64,000 bases of DNA, from positions 447,076 to 511,075 of the forward strand of contig NZ_WLZY01000002.1 of the NCBI RefSeq assembly GCF_010122465.1. Reading direction: 5' to 3'. The position numbers and the translations under genes are program-made. Source of the DNA: Phytoactinopolyspora mesophila (lineage in GTDB: Bacteria > Actinomycetota > Actinomycetes > Jiangellales > Jiangellaceae). Positions 33,869 through 45,520 of the stretch are shown in pieces. Each line of letters starts with the position of its first letter. Positions within the stretch are counted from its first letter, which is position 1. Below the pieces are notes generated by a model that had not been told where the DNA came from, made no database searches, and saw nothing but the letters and a program-made list of their open reading frames with translations.

Positions 33869-34864
33869 TCAGGCGGCCAGGTGGTCCGGGTCGGCGTTGG
33901 CCCCGGTGATGACGGTCGCGGCAGTGCCTCCCGGAACGTCGTGGCGAGCGAGTGCGGCGATGCCCGCTACGCCGGCCGGTTCGGCCAGCACTCCGAGCGT
34001 CTCCCGGACGATGTGCATGGCGTGGACCAGGTCGTCTCGGTCGACGAGAAGCATGTCGTCGACCAATGCCCGGCACCGCCGCACGGCTTCCGGGTGCGGA
34101 CGGGTGATGGAGATACCGGCGGCGAAGGTGGAGCGTGGTGCGGTGGTGACGACGTCGCCGGTGCGCCAGCTGCGCATCATGGCGGGCGCGTCAGCTGCTC
34201 CGACACCGATGACGCGGATCTGCGGGGCGTGTGCTTTCAGCCAGCGGGCGACGCCGGTGATCAGGGCGCCATCACCCACGGGGAGCGCGACGGTGTCGAA
34301 ACGAGTCGCGGCCTGGAGCAGTTCGACGCCGATGGTCCCAGCTCCTTCGGCGATGGCCGGCTGGTTGCCGTCGGTGATGAGGATCCGGCTATCGCCCTCG
34401 GCGGCGAAGGTCGCGGACGCGGCGTGGAGGTCGTCGTCGACGACGTGCAGACGGGCGCCGAAACCCTCCATCCGGTTCAGCTTGATCGCGGACATGCTGG
34501 GCGGAACGAACACGTGCGCCTGCAAGCCACGCCGGCGCGCCGCGTAGCCGATCGCCTGGCCGAAGTTGCCACCGCCGGACGCGCAGACAACCACTGCGCC
34601 GGGCGGCATGGTGTGCATGAGGGTATCGGCGCCGCGGCCCTTGAAACTGCGCAGCGGGTTCAGTGTCTCGACCTTGACCAGCACGTCGCGGCCCAGGATC
34701 GCCGAAAGGTGCTCGTCGACGTATTGCGGGCTGTTGAGGAAGACCGGGTCGATGGCGTCCGTCGCTTCCGCGATGCGCTCGAGGCTGAGGCCGGTGTCGG
34801 TATCGGTGTCAGCGCCCGTGAAAGTAGCGAGCGCGCTGATGGGCTGAGGGGTCGGGTTGGTCAT
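33869..34864 (-). CDS. PLP-dependent threonine/serine dehydratase-like enzyme
   Basis: A 331-residue fold-type II PLP enzyme. PLP lysine in NPLRSFKGRGAD, phosphate loop SGGGNFGQA, then FVPPSMSAIKLNRMEGFGA, LPVGDGALITGVARWLKA and AEPAGVAGIAAL. The family includes threonine dehydratase, serine racemase and related eliminases. The phosphate loop reads SGGGN rather than the usual S(S/A)GNH, so the true substrate may differ. It lies divergent from an Lrp/AsnC gene, a common layout for amino-acid catabolism under substrate control. Confidence 0.88.
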   Translation of the reverse strand: MTNPTPQPISALATFTGADTDTDTGLSLERIAEATDAIDPVFLNSPQYVDEHLSAILGRDVLVKVETLNPLRSFKGRGADTLMHTMPPGAVVVCASGGGNFGQAIGYAARRRGLQAHVFVPPSMSAIKLNRMEGFGARLHVVDDDLHAASATFAAEGDSRILITDGNQPAIAEGAGTIGVELLQAATRFDTVALPVGDGALITGVARWLKAHAPQIRVIGVGAADAPAMMRSWRTGDVVTTAPRSTFAAGISITRPHPEAVRRCRALVDDMLLVDRDDLVHAMHIVRETLGVLAEPAGVAGIAALARHDVPGGTAATVITGANADPDHLAA

Positions 34865-34916
34865 GGCCTCGACGGTAGGGGAAGGCGGGCGGGCCCCGAT
34901 TGAAAGTTTTCCCTGG

Positions 34917-35417
34917 ATGACGCAATATTTTTGCGTGAAGGCATCCCGTGCACTCGACGAGCTCGACTATCACCTGCTTGACCTGGTCCAGGCCGACGCG
35001 CGGCGGCCATTACACGAACTCGGTGACGAGGTCGGCCTCTCGCCGAGTGCTGTGCAACGGCGGTTGAACCGGTTGCGTAGCGAGGGCGTGATCCGGTCCG
35101 AGGTGGCTGTGCTGGATCCGCAAGCCGTGGGTGCCGGCCTACTGGCGGTGGTTCTCGTGGCGTTGTTCGACGACGATCCGGAGAAACACGCCGCATTCCG
35201 GGAGCTGATGCGGGCCGAACCGGCTGTTCAGCAGTGCTACACCATTGTCGGGCAGTGGGACTACGTCGTTGTGCTGGTGACAGGCGACATCGCCGAGAAC
35301 CGCGAGGTGTCGGCCCGGCTGTTCGTGGATCGTGGCACGGTGCGGCGATACGACACGTTGCCGGCCTTCGAGGTGGTGAAGGCCGGGCTCGCACTCCCGC
35401 TGGCGAGATCCCGGTAG
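34917..35417 (+). CDS. Lrp/AsnC-family transcriptional regulator
   Basis: A ~166-residue Lrp protein: HTH LDELDYHLLDLVQADARRPL, HELGDEVGLSPSAVQRRLNR, LRSEGVI, followed by the RAM effector domain (EVAVLDPQAVGAGLLAVVLV; QQCYTIVGQWDYVVVLVTGD). The start is uncertain: ATG 34917 and GTG 34935 are both possible, and neither has a ribosome site, so the message may be leaderless. A 17-bp dyad covers this region. It probably controls itself and the divergent dehydratase in response to an amino acid. Confidence 0.88.
   Translation: MTQYFCVKASRALDELDYHLLDLVQADARRPLHELGDEVGLSPSAVQRRLNRLRSEGVIRSEVAVLDPQAVGAGLLAVVLVALFDDDPEKHAAFRELMRAEPAVQQCYTIVGQWDYVVVLVTGDIAENREVSARLFVDRGTVRRYDTLPAFEVVKAGLALPLARSR
34920..34936. 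promoter_or_regulatory. Lrp-type dyad ACGCAA-TATTT-TTGCGT
   Basis: Perfect 6-bp half-sites around a 5-bp A/T core, in the short region between the divergent Lrp and dehydratase genes. AT-rich cores flanked by short inverted half-sites are typical for Lrp/AsnC proteins. It overlaps the likely start of the Lrp gene, which would give tight autoregulation. Confidence 0.55.
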
Positions 35418-35438
35418 AGCCGTCCGGCTTGGCGCCGG

Positions 35439-35484
35439 ATCTACCGACCCTTCGGTGGCTATCGCCACCACAATGTCGGTAGAT
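35439..35484. repeat. Palindrome family delta (copy 2)
   Basis: Outer arms ATCTACCGAC (35439-35448) and GTCGGTAGAT (35475-35484) are exact; inner arms GGTGGC (35454-35459) and GCCACC (35464-35469) also pair, giving a nested hairpin. It is tail-to-tail between the Lrp gene and the DUF559-like gene, 22 bp and 11 bp from their stops. Confidence 0.88.
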
Positions 35485-35494
35485 GTTGTGGCCG

Positions 35495-36439
35495 TCAGCC
35501 CGGCCACCCGGCGTTGCGCAGCGCAGCCACCAGCAGTGTGCCGACCTGCTGCTTGCGGTGCCGAACCGCATACGAGCTGAACTGGAGCACACGCCGGCCC
35601 TGGGCGGCCAGCATCGCCTGCCGATCCAGGTCGCTGTCCCACGTGCGGATCTCCATGTGCTGGGAGCCGTGGACCTCGGCGCTCACCCCAAACGGGTGCC
35701 AGTCAGCGTCGAGGTAGTACCTGCCATCCGATCGCATGACAATCGCCTGCCGTTGCGGTTCCGGAAGACCGAACATCCGCCGGATCCTTTCGAAGTCGTG
35801 TTCGGGGATCGAAGCGATGCCGCCTTCAGCATCATCGATCGATTGCCGGATCAACGTCCGGTGCCGGCACGGTCCTCTCCGGCTGAGCGCGTCCCGCAGG
35901 TGGGCCGGGCGGACGACTCGCTGCTGTACGCCGGCGAGGATGATGCCGCGGGCACGTTCCTTGAGGCGCTGCCACGACGCGCCGTCCACCAGGCTTCGCG
36001 GCATTCGGGTACGGGGCGGCCAACGGGACGGATGCACGTCGGCACTGGTCAGTTCGCTGGATCTTTTCACGATGAGACCGGGCCGCTTCGGGGGCCGCGA
36101 CTTGAGCGGAATGATGATGTACGTGTCTTGGTCGGCGAACTGCTGAAAGCCGCCCAGTTCGGCGGCGGTGAGCCCGCCCAGCGCTGATCCCGCGGGCGCG
36201 GCCAAGGCGCACACCCATAGCTCTTGTTCACGCGTCAGTTCGCCATTGTGTGCGACGAACACTCCTCTGTATGGCCGTTGCCACTTTCCGGTCCGGACGG
36301 CGTGGCGGGCCTGTTCCCGGCTGACGAACGGCGCCACGTGGTCGAGGCGGAACACGCCGGCCTGGGCCTGGATGACGGCGTCGAATCCACGACGATCGAC
36401 GCACGGGGGGTAGATGTGAATCGGAGCGGCGAGGGCCAT
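35495..36439 (-). CDS. AbiEi/DUF559-type protein with Vsr-like endonuclease fold
   Basis: A 314-residue protein. N-terminal half: winged-helix-like type IV antitoxin/AbiEi segment (RLDHVAPFVSREQARHAVRT, GKWQRPYRGVFVAHNG, ALGGLTAAELGGFQQF). C-terminal ~110 residues: a DUF559/Vsr-like PD-(D/E)XK core with YYLDADWHPFGVSAEVHGSQ (Asp and Glu as metal ligands), WDSDLDRQAMLAAQGRRVLQ. Actinobacterial genomes carry many such stand-alone genes; the role is unknown and no toxin partner lies next to it. The gene is flanked on both sides by delta-family palindromes, 46 and 40 bp long. Confidence 0.75.
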   Translation of the reverse strand: MALAAPIHIYPPCVDRRGFDAVIQAQAGVFRLDHVAPFVSREQARHAVRTGKWQRPYRGVFVAHNGELTREQELWVCALAAPAGSALGGLTAAELGGFQQFADQDTYIIIPLKSRPPKRPGLIVKRSSELTSADVHPSRWPPRTRMPRSLVDGASWQRLKERARGIILAGVQQRVVRPAHLRDALSRRGPCRHRTLIRQSIDDAEGGIASIPEHDFERIRRMFGLPEPQRQAIVMRSDGRYYLDADWHPFGVSAEVHGSQHMEIRTWDSDLDRQAMLAAQGRRVLQFSSYAVRHRKQQVGTLLVAALRNAGWPG

Positions 36440-36589
36440 GGAGCCAGCTTGGCCGGGCGCGCTGCCACGACGGGGGCGCCAAAAAGGGATTGTGGATAAC
36501 TATGTCCGGCAGCGGTAGTTGTCCTGTGGACGACGCGCGGTTGCAGGCGGGCCCCTGGCTGGGTGACAACGTGCGCAGGCAGCCAGAAG

Positions 36590-36629
36590 TACCGACACTT
36601 CGGTGGCGATCGCCACCACAATGTCGGTA
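36590..36629. repeat. Palindrome family delta (copy 3)
   Basis: Outer arms TACCGACA (36590-36597) and TGTCGGTA (36622-36629); inner GGTGGCGATCGCCACC (36602-36617) is a perfect 16-bp palindrome. It lies head-to-head between the DUF559-like gene and the copper operon, so it is upstream of both. The rest of the 259-bp gap holds the copper promoter and leader ORF. Confidence 0.88.
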
Positions 36630-36641
36630 GGTCCACGGAAT

Positions 36642-36668
36642 ATACCCCTACCCCGTACCTGTTATAGT
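36642..36668 (+). promoter_or_regulatory. Copper operon promoter with possible CsoR-like site
   Basis: TATAGT at 36663-36668 is a good -10 hexamer. Just upstream ATACCCCTACCCCGTAC (36642-36658) carries two C4 tracts; CsoR-type copper repressors bind C/G-tract sites flanked by AT(A)/(T)AC of this general kind, although here the tracts are direct rather than inverted. No csoR gene is in the window. The binding assignment is weak; the promoter call is stronger. Confidence 0.42.
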
Positions 36669-36698
36669 CGGACACGTTCACCATATTTGGAGGTGTCC

Positions 36699-36740
36699 AT
36701 GAAGCGCACGGACAGCGTCAGTACCGGAAGAGGCACGTGA
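36699..36740 (+). CDS. 13-codon leader ORF of the copper operon
   Basis: ATG at 36699 follows GGAGG by five bases and opens a frame of 13 codons (MKRTDSVSTGRGT). Its TGA shares the A with the ATG of the next gene (TGATG), so translation of the short frame would feed ribosomes to the exported protein. The peptide has no Cys or His. It may be a coupling or attenuating leader, or a chance ORF with a good ribosome site. Confidence 0.4.
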   Translation: MKRTDSVSTGRGT

Positions 36741-37723
36741 TGAGGACTCCGGCAAAACTCGCTATCTATGCTGGCAGTCTTGCGGTGGCGGTTGCCGGGG
36801 CGTTCGGTGTGGGCAGCCTGACCGGAAGCCCTATCGACCGGGCGGAGGGGCACGGTGAGCACCAGTCAGACGGCCACGCCCACGGCGCGGACGGTCATGG
36901 CGATCACAGCTCGGGCGGCCAGGCGTCGGCGGGTGAGGCGTCTGTCCCGGCGGGCCTTCAGGTTTCTGAGGCTGGTTACATGCTGGGTCCGATTCGCGGC
37001 CCGGAAGTGGCCGGTGAAACAGGTGTGCTCAGCTTCGAGATCCTCGGGCCTGACGGTGAGCCGGTGACGGAGTTTGAGGAGTCGCACGAGAAGGATTTGC
37101 ATCTGATTGTTGTGCGGGCCGATACCGCGGACTTCCGGCATGTGCACCCGGTGATTGATGCTGAGGGCACCTGGTCGATCGACTGGGAATGGACCTCCGG
37201 CGGGACGTACAAGGTGTTCGCCGATTTCTTGCCGTCGGAGCTCGGTGAAGAAATGACATTGGCTCGCACGGTGGAGGTGGCAGGAACGCACGAGCCGGCG
37301 CCCGCCACGGTGGATGCGGTGGTGGCCGACGTGGATGGCTACACCGTCACACTGACTGGTGACCTCGTCGCCGGCCAGGGCTCGCGGGTGACGGCGACGT
37401 TCGAGCGCGACGGGGTGCTCGTGACCGACCTTGAGCCGTATCTCGGCGCGTACGGGCACCTGGTCGCATTGCGCGATGGTGACCTGGCCTATATCCACGT
37501 TCATCCGGACGGTGAGCCTGGTGACGGTGTCACCGGGCCAGGGCCTGACGTCGCGTTCCATGTTGAGGCGCCGAGCAGCGGCACGTACCGGCTGTTCTTG
37601 GACTTCCAGGTGGACGGAGAAGTCCGTACCGCCGATTTCACTCTCACCGCCGCTGCGCCAGTGCCCGCGGATGCCGACAACGGTTCGGATACCGACGCCG
37701 ACGACGGCCACGCCGATCACTGA
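36740..37723 (+). CDS. Exported His-rich copper-associated protein
   Basis: A 327-residue protein with a signal/anchor helix (residues ~8-28), then a His-rich stretch (HGEHQSDGHAHGADGHGDH) and two similar beta-sandwich domains. Each domain keeps a V/I-HP motif (DFRHVHPVID and YIHVHPDGE) after a 'LHLIVVRADTADF' or 'GHLVALRDGDL' strand. Such proteins occur directly before CopA-type ATPases in actinobacteria. It probably binds copper at the outer membrane face and hands it on or buffers it. The start ATG 36740 has GGAAGAGG upstream; a GTG one codon earlier is possible. Confidence 0.78.
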   Translation: MRTPAKLAIYAGSLAVAVAGAFGVGSLTGSPIDRAEGHGEHQSDGHAHGADGHGDHSSGGQASAGEASVPAGLQVSEAGYMLGPIRGPEVAGETGVLSFEILGPDGEPVTEFEESHEKDLHLIVVRADTADFRHVHPVIDAEGTWSIDWEWTSGGTYKVFADFLPSELGEEMTLARTVEVAGTHEPAPATVDAVVADVDGYTVTLTGDLVAGQGSRVTATFERDGVLVTDLEPYLGAYGHLVALRDGDLAYIHVHPDGEPGDGVTGPGPDVAFHVEAPSSGTYRLFLDFQVDGEVRTADFTLTAAAPVPADADNGSDTDADDGHADH

Positions 37724-37744
37724 TAGATGAGAAGGAGCACCTTC

Positions 37745-40060
37745 GTGACTGCAGAGATGGCCAAGGACTCGACCGCGGCTACCGGGGCCGTCCCGGCCGG
37801 GCTGGGGCAGGTGGAGATCTCGATCGGTGGTATGACGTGCGCGTCGTGTGCGAACCGGATCGAACGGCACCTGAACAAGCTCGAGGGTGTGACTGCGTCG
37901 GTGAACTTCGCTACGGAGAAGGCGAAAGTCGAGTATGCGGGCACCGTGTCGGCGGAGGACCTCGTCGCCGTGGTGGAGAAGGCCGGTTATCAGGCGAGTT
38001 TGCCGCCGGAGCCGGACGCGGCGGGCCGGGCCGGCGATGACACTGGTGCTGGCGCCGGTGGTGAGGAGGAGCCCGATCGTGAGCTGAACTCGCTGCGGAC
38101 CCGGTTGATCGTGAGTGTGGTGTTGTCGGTGCCGGTGATCGCGATGGCGATGGCACCGGTGTTGCAGGTCGATTACTGGCAGTGGTTGAGCCTGACCCTG
38201 GCTGCCCCGGTGGTGGTGTGGGGTGGTTTGCCGTTTCACCGTGCGGCGTGGGCGAATCTGAAGCACGCGACGGCGACGATGGACACGTTGATTTCGATGG
38301 GTACCAGTGCTGCGTTGTTGTGGTCGGTGTACGCGCTGTTTCTGGGTACGGCGGGCGAGCCGGGGATGACACACCCGTTCGAGTTGACGATCGCGCGGGT
38401 GGATGGTTCGTCGAATATTTATCTCGAGGTCGGCGCCGGGGTGATCACGTTCATCCTGTTGGGCCGCTACTTCGAGGTGCGTTCGAAGCGGCGAGCCGGT
38501 GCGGCGTTGCGGGCGCTGCTGGAGCTGGGTGCGAAGGAGGTATCCATCCTGCGCGACGGGCGTGAGGTGCGGGTGCCTGCCGGTGAGTTGGGCGTGGGCG
38601 ATGTGTTCGTGGTGCGGCCCGGGGAGAAGGTCGCCACGGACGGCGTCGTCGTGGAAGGCTCGTCGGCTGTTGATGAGAGCATGCTCACCGGCGAGTCCGT
38701 GCCGGTCGAGGTCGGTCCCGGGGACCGGGTCGTGGGTGCCACCGTCAACGCGGGCGGCCGGCTCGTCGTCCGCGCGACGCGAGTCGGTGGTGACACCCAG
38801 TTGGCGCAGATGGCCAAGCTGGTCGAAGAGGCCCAGACGGGGAAGGCGGCGGTGCAGCGGCTGGCGGACCGGGTCTCCGGGGTGTTCGTGCCGGTCGCGA
38901 TCGCGGTCGCTTTCGCCGCGCTGGGGTTCTGGTTGGGCACTGGTGACCCGCCGGCTGCGGCGTTCACCGCGGCGGTGGCGGTGCTGATTATCGCGTGCCC
39001 GTGCGCGTTGGGGTTGGCCACGCCGCTGGCGCTTCTGGTCGGGACCGGCCGCGGCGCGCAGATGGGTGTGCTGATCAAAGGCCCGGAGGTGCTGGAGTCC
39101 ACCCGCAAGGTCGACACCATCGTGTTGGACAAGACGGGCACGGTCACCACGGGGCAGATGACGCTGGTGGATGTCGTCACGGCGGATGGTGTCAGCGAGG
39201 ACGAGGTGCTTCGGCTGGCCGGAGCGCTGGAAGATGCTTCCGAGCATCCGATTGCCCAGGCCATCGCCAAGGGCGCCAACCAGAAGGTGGGTGAGCTGCC
39301 GGCCGTGGAGTCGTTCGAGAACATCGAAGGCCTGGGGGTGCAGGGCGTCGTCGCCGGGCACGCCGTTGTCGCCGGGCGCGAGAGCTTGCTCGCTGATTGG
39401 TCGCAGCCGCTCAGTGCGGAGCTGGCCGAAGCCAAGACGGTCGCCGAGCTGGAGGGTAAAACCGTGGTGGCCGTCGGCTGGGACGGAGCGGCCCGAGCTG
39501 TGCTCGTCGTCGCTGATGCCGTCAAACCGACCAGTGCGGAGGCGATCGCTCAGCTGCGCGAGCTGGGTTTGACGCCCATCCTGCTGACCGGTGACAACGA
39601 GACCGTCGCGCGGACCGTGGCGGCCGAGGTCGGCATCGATCAGGTGATCGCCGAGGTGCTGCCGAAGGACAAGGTCGATGTGGTCAAACGGTTGCAGGCC
39701 GACGGCAAGGTGGTGGCGATGGTCGGCGACGGCATCAACGACGCTGCCGCGCTGGCCCAGGCCGACCTCGGGCTGGCCATGGGCACCGGGACCGACGTCG
39801 CGATCGAGGCCAGCGACCTGACGCTGGTGCGTGGCGATCTGCGGGCAGCGGTCGACGCCATCCGGCTCTCACGCAGGACGCTGAGCACCATCAAAACCAA
39901 CCTGGTCTGGGCGTTCGCCTACAACACCTCAGCGATTCCGATCGCCGCCGCGGGGCTGCTCAACCCGATGCTGGCCGGTGCGGCCATGGCGTTTTCGAGC
40001 GTCAGCGTCGTCGCCAACAGCCTACGCCTGCAGCGGTTCACCTCATCCAACCAAACCTGA
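37745..40060 (+). CDS. copA: Copper-exporting P1B-type ATPase
   Basis: A 771-residue ATPase. The GTG at 37745 follows GAAGGAG and is preferred over the ATG at 37727. One N-terminal HMA domain with GMTCASC (Cys32, Cys35), eight membrane helices, the CPC motif of helix 6 ([13 protein letters not shown], ~residue 418), actuator TGES, phosphorylation site DKTGT (Asp462), the HP dipeptide in EHPIA and [12 protein letters not shown] with YN and MxxSS in helices 7/8 ([20 protein letters not shown]) defines the Cu(I) subtype. It exports cytosolic Cu(I) using ATP and is co-transcribed with the His-rich protein 21 bp upstream. Confidence 0.94.
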   Translation: MTAEMAKDSTAATGAVPAGLGQVEISIGGMTCASCANRIERHLNKLEGVTASVNFATEKAKVEYAGTVSAEDLVAVVEKAGYQASLPPEPDAAGRAGDDTGAGAGGEEEPDRELNSLRTRLIVSVVLSVPVIAMAMAPVLQVDYWQWLSLTLAAPVVVWGGLPFHRAAWANLKHATATMDTLISMGTSAALLWSVYALFLGTAGEPGMTHPFELTIARVDGSSNIYLEVGAGVITFILLGRYFEVRSKRRAGAALRALLELGAKEVSILRDGREVRVPAGELGVGDVFVVRPGEKVATDGVVVEGSSAVDESMLTGESVPVEVGPGDRVVGATVNAGGRLVVRATRVGGDTQLAQMAKLVEEAQTGKAAVQRLADRVSGVFVPVAIAVAFAALGFWLGTGDPPAAAFTAAVAVLIIACPCALGLATPLALLVGTGRGAQMGVLIKGPEVLESTRKVDTIVLDKTGTVTTGQMTLVDVVTADGVSEDEVLRLAGALEDASEHPIAQAIAKGANQKVGELPAVESFENIEGLGVQGVVAGHAVVAGRESLLADWSQPLSAELAEAKTVAELEGKTVVAVGWDGAARAVLVVADAVKPTSAEAIAQLRELGLTPILLTGDNETVARTVAAEVGIDQVIAEVLPKDKVDVVKRLQADGKVVAMVGDGINDAAALAQADLGLAMGTGTDVAIEASDLTLVRGDLRAAVDAIRLSRRTLSTIKTNLVWAFAYNTSAIPIAAAGLLNPMLAGAAMAFSSVSVVANSLRLQRFTSSNQT

Positions 40061-40094
40061 CCACCCCCACCCCACGCACCCCGCCCGCGACCGT

Positions 40095-40156
40095 GTTGAT
40101 CATGGGCAGATGACGCCTATTCGGCGCCGAAAAGGCGCCACGTGCCCATGATCAAC
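40095..40156. repeat. Palindrome family beta (copy 2, partly decayed)
   Basis: Outer 14-bp arms GTTGATCATGGGCA (40095-40108) and its complement (40143-40156) are exact; the inner part (TGACGCCTATT against AAAAGGCGCCA) has mismatches. The outer and inner text equals the perfect copy at 6328. Position: head-to-tail, 35 bp after the CopA stop. Confidence 0.88.
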
Positions 40157-40231
40157 GGGGCGGCGGGGCGCTGGGAGGTATTCGGGGGCGACACGAAGGA
40201 GTCCGATTCGTGCTCAGGGCCTCACCGGCAA

Positions 40232-40237
40232 TAGGCT
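40232..40237 (+). promoter_or_regulatory. -10 element TAGGCT of a leaderless promoter (glycyl-tRNA synthetase)
   Basis: TAGGCT ends 8 bases before the GTG start and no ribosome site is present. Hexamer and distance are identical to those of the Nif3-like gene at 26880. Confidence 0.5.
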
Positions 40238-40245
40238 AATCCGCT

Positions 40246-43260
<3,015 letters not shown>

Positions 43261-43275
43261 TAGAGGGCTTCGCCC

Positions 43276-43370
43276 CCCGGTGATCGTCAGTGGGTTGTGG
43301 TCGCTACAACATGACCACAGCGCCCTGACGATCACCTCTTAGCGACCACAACCCACTGACGATCACCGGG
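43276..43370. repeat. Perfect 30-bp palindrome, family gamma (three-arm element)
   Basis: Left arm 43276-43305 and right arm 43341-43370 match exactly over 30 bp (core GGTGATCGTCAGTGGGTTGT). The 35-nt middle contains a third, degenerate copy of the right arm (GACCACAGCGCCCTGACGAT, 43312 onward), so the left arm can pair with either. A decayed copy with the same three-arm order is at 52387. Tail-to-tail after the GlyRS stop. Confidence 0.9.
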
Positions 43371-43468
43371 TGGGGTGGGTGAGGCCGGGGCGGGGTGAGG
43401 CGGGTGAGGCCGGGGCGGGGTGAGGCGGGTGGGGTGGGTGAGGCTGGGGCGGGGTGAGCTCGGGTGGG
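43371..43468. repeat. G-rich imperfect tandem repeat
   Basis: Units of about 25 bp of the type GTGAGGCCGGGGCGGGGTGA follow one another on the plus strand, with shorter GGGTGGGG variants, up to the end of the oxidoreductase gene. Many runs of three to four G lie close together, so G-quadruplexes are possible. It lies directly beside the gamma palindrome. Confidence 0.7.
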
Positions 43469-44617
43469 TCAGGTGGGGGTGCCGACCACGTCTCGGACTG
43501 ACGCCCAGCTCCGCAGGACGGCTCGGACGTCGTCATGCCGCTCGGACTCGATGGCCGCGCGGTGGGCGGCGTTGAGGACGTCGTCGACGACGACCCGCCG
43601 CCCCGACGCGGCCGACTGCACGGCGGCCTCGACCATCACCAGGCTCAGGACATTGCGGTGCGCGGCGCCGGACGGGGTGCTGCCGGTGCGCAGGGCATGG
43701 ACGAACTCCGCGAGCGCACCGGCGATCTCCTCCGCCGAGCCTGCCGCCGCGGCCGCCGGAGGGAGTTCCTCCCGGACCTCAGGCGCGTGGTTGGGAGTGT
43801 CGACGGTCGGCGGAGAGTCGCCGTCCCACGCAGCGGTACCTTTCTCGCCGCTGACGCGCCAGTTGCCGTTCCACGACGTCTCGCGCCCTGGGCTGCACCA
43901 GCTGCCGTTGTAGACGAAGCGTGCGCCGCCGCTGAACTCGAACACCGCCGTGGCGGCGGCGTCTCCGTCGTACCAGCTCCACGGTGGGTTGTACGCGTGG
44001 CAGTACACCGCTACCGGATCCTGTCCGACCAGATACCTGGCCGCGTCGAAGTGGTGAATCGCCATGTCCACCAGGAGGGGATGCGGCATCCGTTCGCGGA
44101 ACCCGCCGAATCGTGGCGCCTTGAAGAACTCGCAGCTCACCGTGCCCACGGCACCAAGTCCGCCGGTCAGCCGGCAGAACTCGGCGAAGGTTTTGAAGTA
44201 GCGCCGGGACTGACTGATCATCAGTAGCTGTCCGGCCGCGGCGGCCGCGGCAACCATCGAGAGCGCCTGATCCACGCTCGGCGCGATCGGCTTCTCACAC
44301 AGCACCGGCAGCCCGCGGCGCAGCGCTTCGAGGTTGACCGCATAGTGCGCCTCCGGGATCGTCACGTCGACCACGGCGTCAGCGCCGACCTCCTCGGCCA
44401 GCTCGGACAGCGAGGTTCCCAGCGGTAACCTGGGATGTCCGATCGACGCGGCCGCACGCCGCGCCGCGTCGAGATCGATGTCGACGATGCCGGCGAGCTC
44501 AGTGTCGATGGACTCGTTGATGGTGCGCAGCCAGCCGAGCCCCATGGCCCCGGCGCCGACCTGGATGATGCGCAGAGGGCTGGTCGAAGGGACGTGTGCT
44601 GGGTCAGGTGGGGTCAT
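43469..44617 (-). CDS. Gfo/Idh/MocA-family oxidoreductase
   Basis: A 382-residue NAD(P)-dependent oxidoreductase starting at the ATG at 44617. Rossmann motif IIQVGAGAMGLGWLR, then VVDVTIPEAHYAVNLEALRR, the catalytic-lysine motif CEKPIAP, and the C-terminal substrate domain with HHFDAARYLVG. The family oxidises or reduces sugars and inositols. It follows the ThuA gene by 11 bp on the same strand, a pair common in sugar-acid or trehalose-related loci, and is probably under control of the divergent LacI gene. Confidence 0.92.
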   Translation of the reverse strand: MTPPDPAHVPSTSPLRIIQVGAGAMGLGWLRTINESIDTELAGIVDIDLDAARRAAASIGHPRLPLGTSLSELAEEVGADAVVDVTIPEAHYAVNLEALRRGLPVLCEKPIAPSVDQALSMVAAAAAAGQLLMISQSRRYFKTFAEFCRLTGGLGAVGTVSCEFFKAPRFGGFRERMPHPLLVDMAIHHFDAARYLVGQDPVAVYCHAYNPPWSWYDGDAAATAVFEFSGGARFVYNGSWCSPGRETSWNGNWRVSGEKGTAAWDGDSPPTVDTPNHAPEVREELPPAAAAAGSAEEIAGALAEFVHALRTGSTPSGAAHRNVLSLVMVEAAVQSAASGRRVVVDDVLNAAHRAAIESERHDDVRAVLRSWASVRDVVGTPT

Positions 44618-44628
44618 CGTCGTCGGCG

Positions 44629-45414
44629 TCAGCGCTCGAGTGCGCCTTCGTAACCGTGACCGTTGAAGAAGTCCCCGGTTTCGTAGCGCAGCAGCGTCGG
44701 GTCGGAGCGTTCGGGGCGGTCCGAGCGGGCCCATGCCACCCCGTTGGCGATGACCTTCCGGATGTCTTTGTGGTGATAGACGGGGTAGTCCTGGTCGCCG
44801 GGGGAGAAGTAGAAGATCCGGCCGTGGCCGCGGCGGAACGTGCAGCCGCTGCGGAACACTTCGCCACCGCTGAACGAGCTGATGAAGATCAGTTCGTCCG
44901 GTGCGGGGATGTCGAACTGTTCGCCATACATTTCCTGTGCATCGACGATGATCGGGTGGGGCACGCCCTGGGCGATCGGATGGGTCGGATCTACCGTCCA
45001 GATCAGCTCGCGGTCGTTTTCGCTGCGCCAGCGCAGCGTGCAGCTGGTGCCCATGAGCTTGCGGAATATCTTCGACCAGTGGCCGGAGTGGAGAACGACG
45101 AGTCCCATCCCGGCCAGCACATGCTGGTGAACGCGGTCGACGACGACGTCGCTGACCTCGTCGTGTGCGGCATGGCCCCACCAGACCAGGACGTCGGTAG
45201 CGGCCAGCACGTCTTCGGTGAGGCCGTGCTCGGGGTCGTCGAGGGTGGCGGTGCGGACAACGGCCTGATCGGCGAGGTTCTCCTCGATGCCTTCTCTGAT
45301 GGTGGTGTGCATGCCGCGCGGGTAGATCTTGGCTACCTCCGGCTCGAGCTGCTCGTGGCGGTTCTCGCCCCAGACGACGACGCGGGTCGCGCCAGTGGTG
45401 GGTGTGATGGTCAT
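44629..45414 (-). CDS. ThuA-family protein
   Basis: A 261-residue protein of the ThuA group (class I glutamine-amidotransferase-like fold): VVVWGENRHEQ, DVLVWWGHAAHDEVSD, GMGLVVLHSGHWSKIFRKLM, GRIFYFSPGDQDYPVYHHKD. ThuA takes part in the ThuAB trehalose/disaccharide route of rhizobia, where ThuB is a Gfo/Idh/MocA dehydrogenase; the same pairing is seen here. The catalytic role of ThuA is not defined. Divergent from the LacI gene, with two dyads between. Confidence 0.9.
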   Translation of the reverse strand: MTITPTTGATRVVVWGENRHEQLEPEVAKIYPRGMHTTIREGIEENLADQAVVRTATLDDPEHGLTEDVLAATDVLVWWGHAAHDEVSDVVVDRVHQHVLAGMGLVVLHSGHWSKIFRKLMGTSCTLRWRSENDRELIWTVDPTHPIAQGVPHPIIVDAQEMYGEQFDIPAPDELIFISSFSGGEVFRSGCTFRRGHGRIFYFSPGDQDYPVYHHKDIRKVIANGVAWARSDRPERSDPTLLRYETGDFFNGHGYEGALER

Positions 45415-45454
45415 CAGAGTCCGTTTCTGTGCGGCGTCTGGATCAGGCAGCTAA

Positions 45455-45466
45455 GCGGTTAACCGC
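45455..45466. promoter_or_regulatory. Candidate LacI operator GCGGTTAACCGC
   Basis: A perfect 12-bp palindrome, 41 bp upstream of the ThuA start. Its half CGGTTAA recurs at 45525-45533 (as TTAACCG). A central CG-pair-free TTAA is less usual than the canonical CG centre of LacI sites, but position and repetition support it. Confidence 0.5.
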
Positions 45467-45520
45467 CGCTGGCTTTTGATTGTTCGCATCTTTACGTGGG
45501 CGTGTCAAGACTCATCGTCA

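Noticed and set aside
31513..36629. Delta repeats considered as a CRISPR array
   Set aside because: Only three copies, kilobases apart, with genes between them and no Cas genes.
36866..39361. An 831-codon minus-strand frame across the copper operon
   Set aside because: Shadow of the His-rich protein and CopA genes; Arg/His/Gln-rich with no known motif and no start signals.
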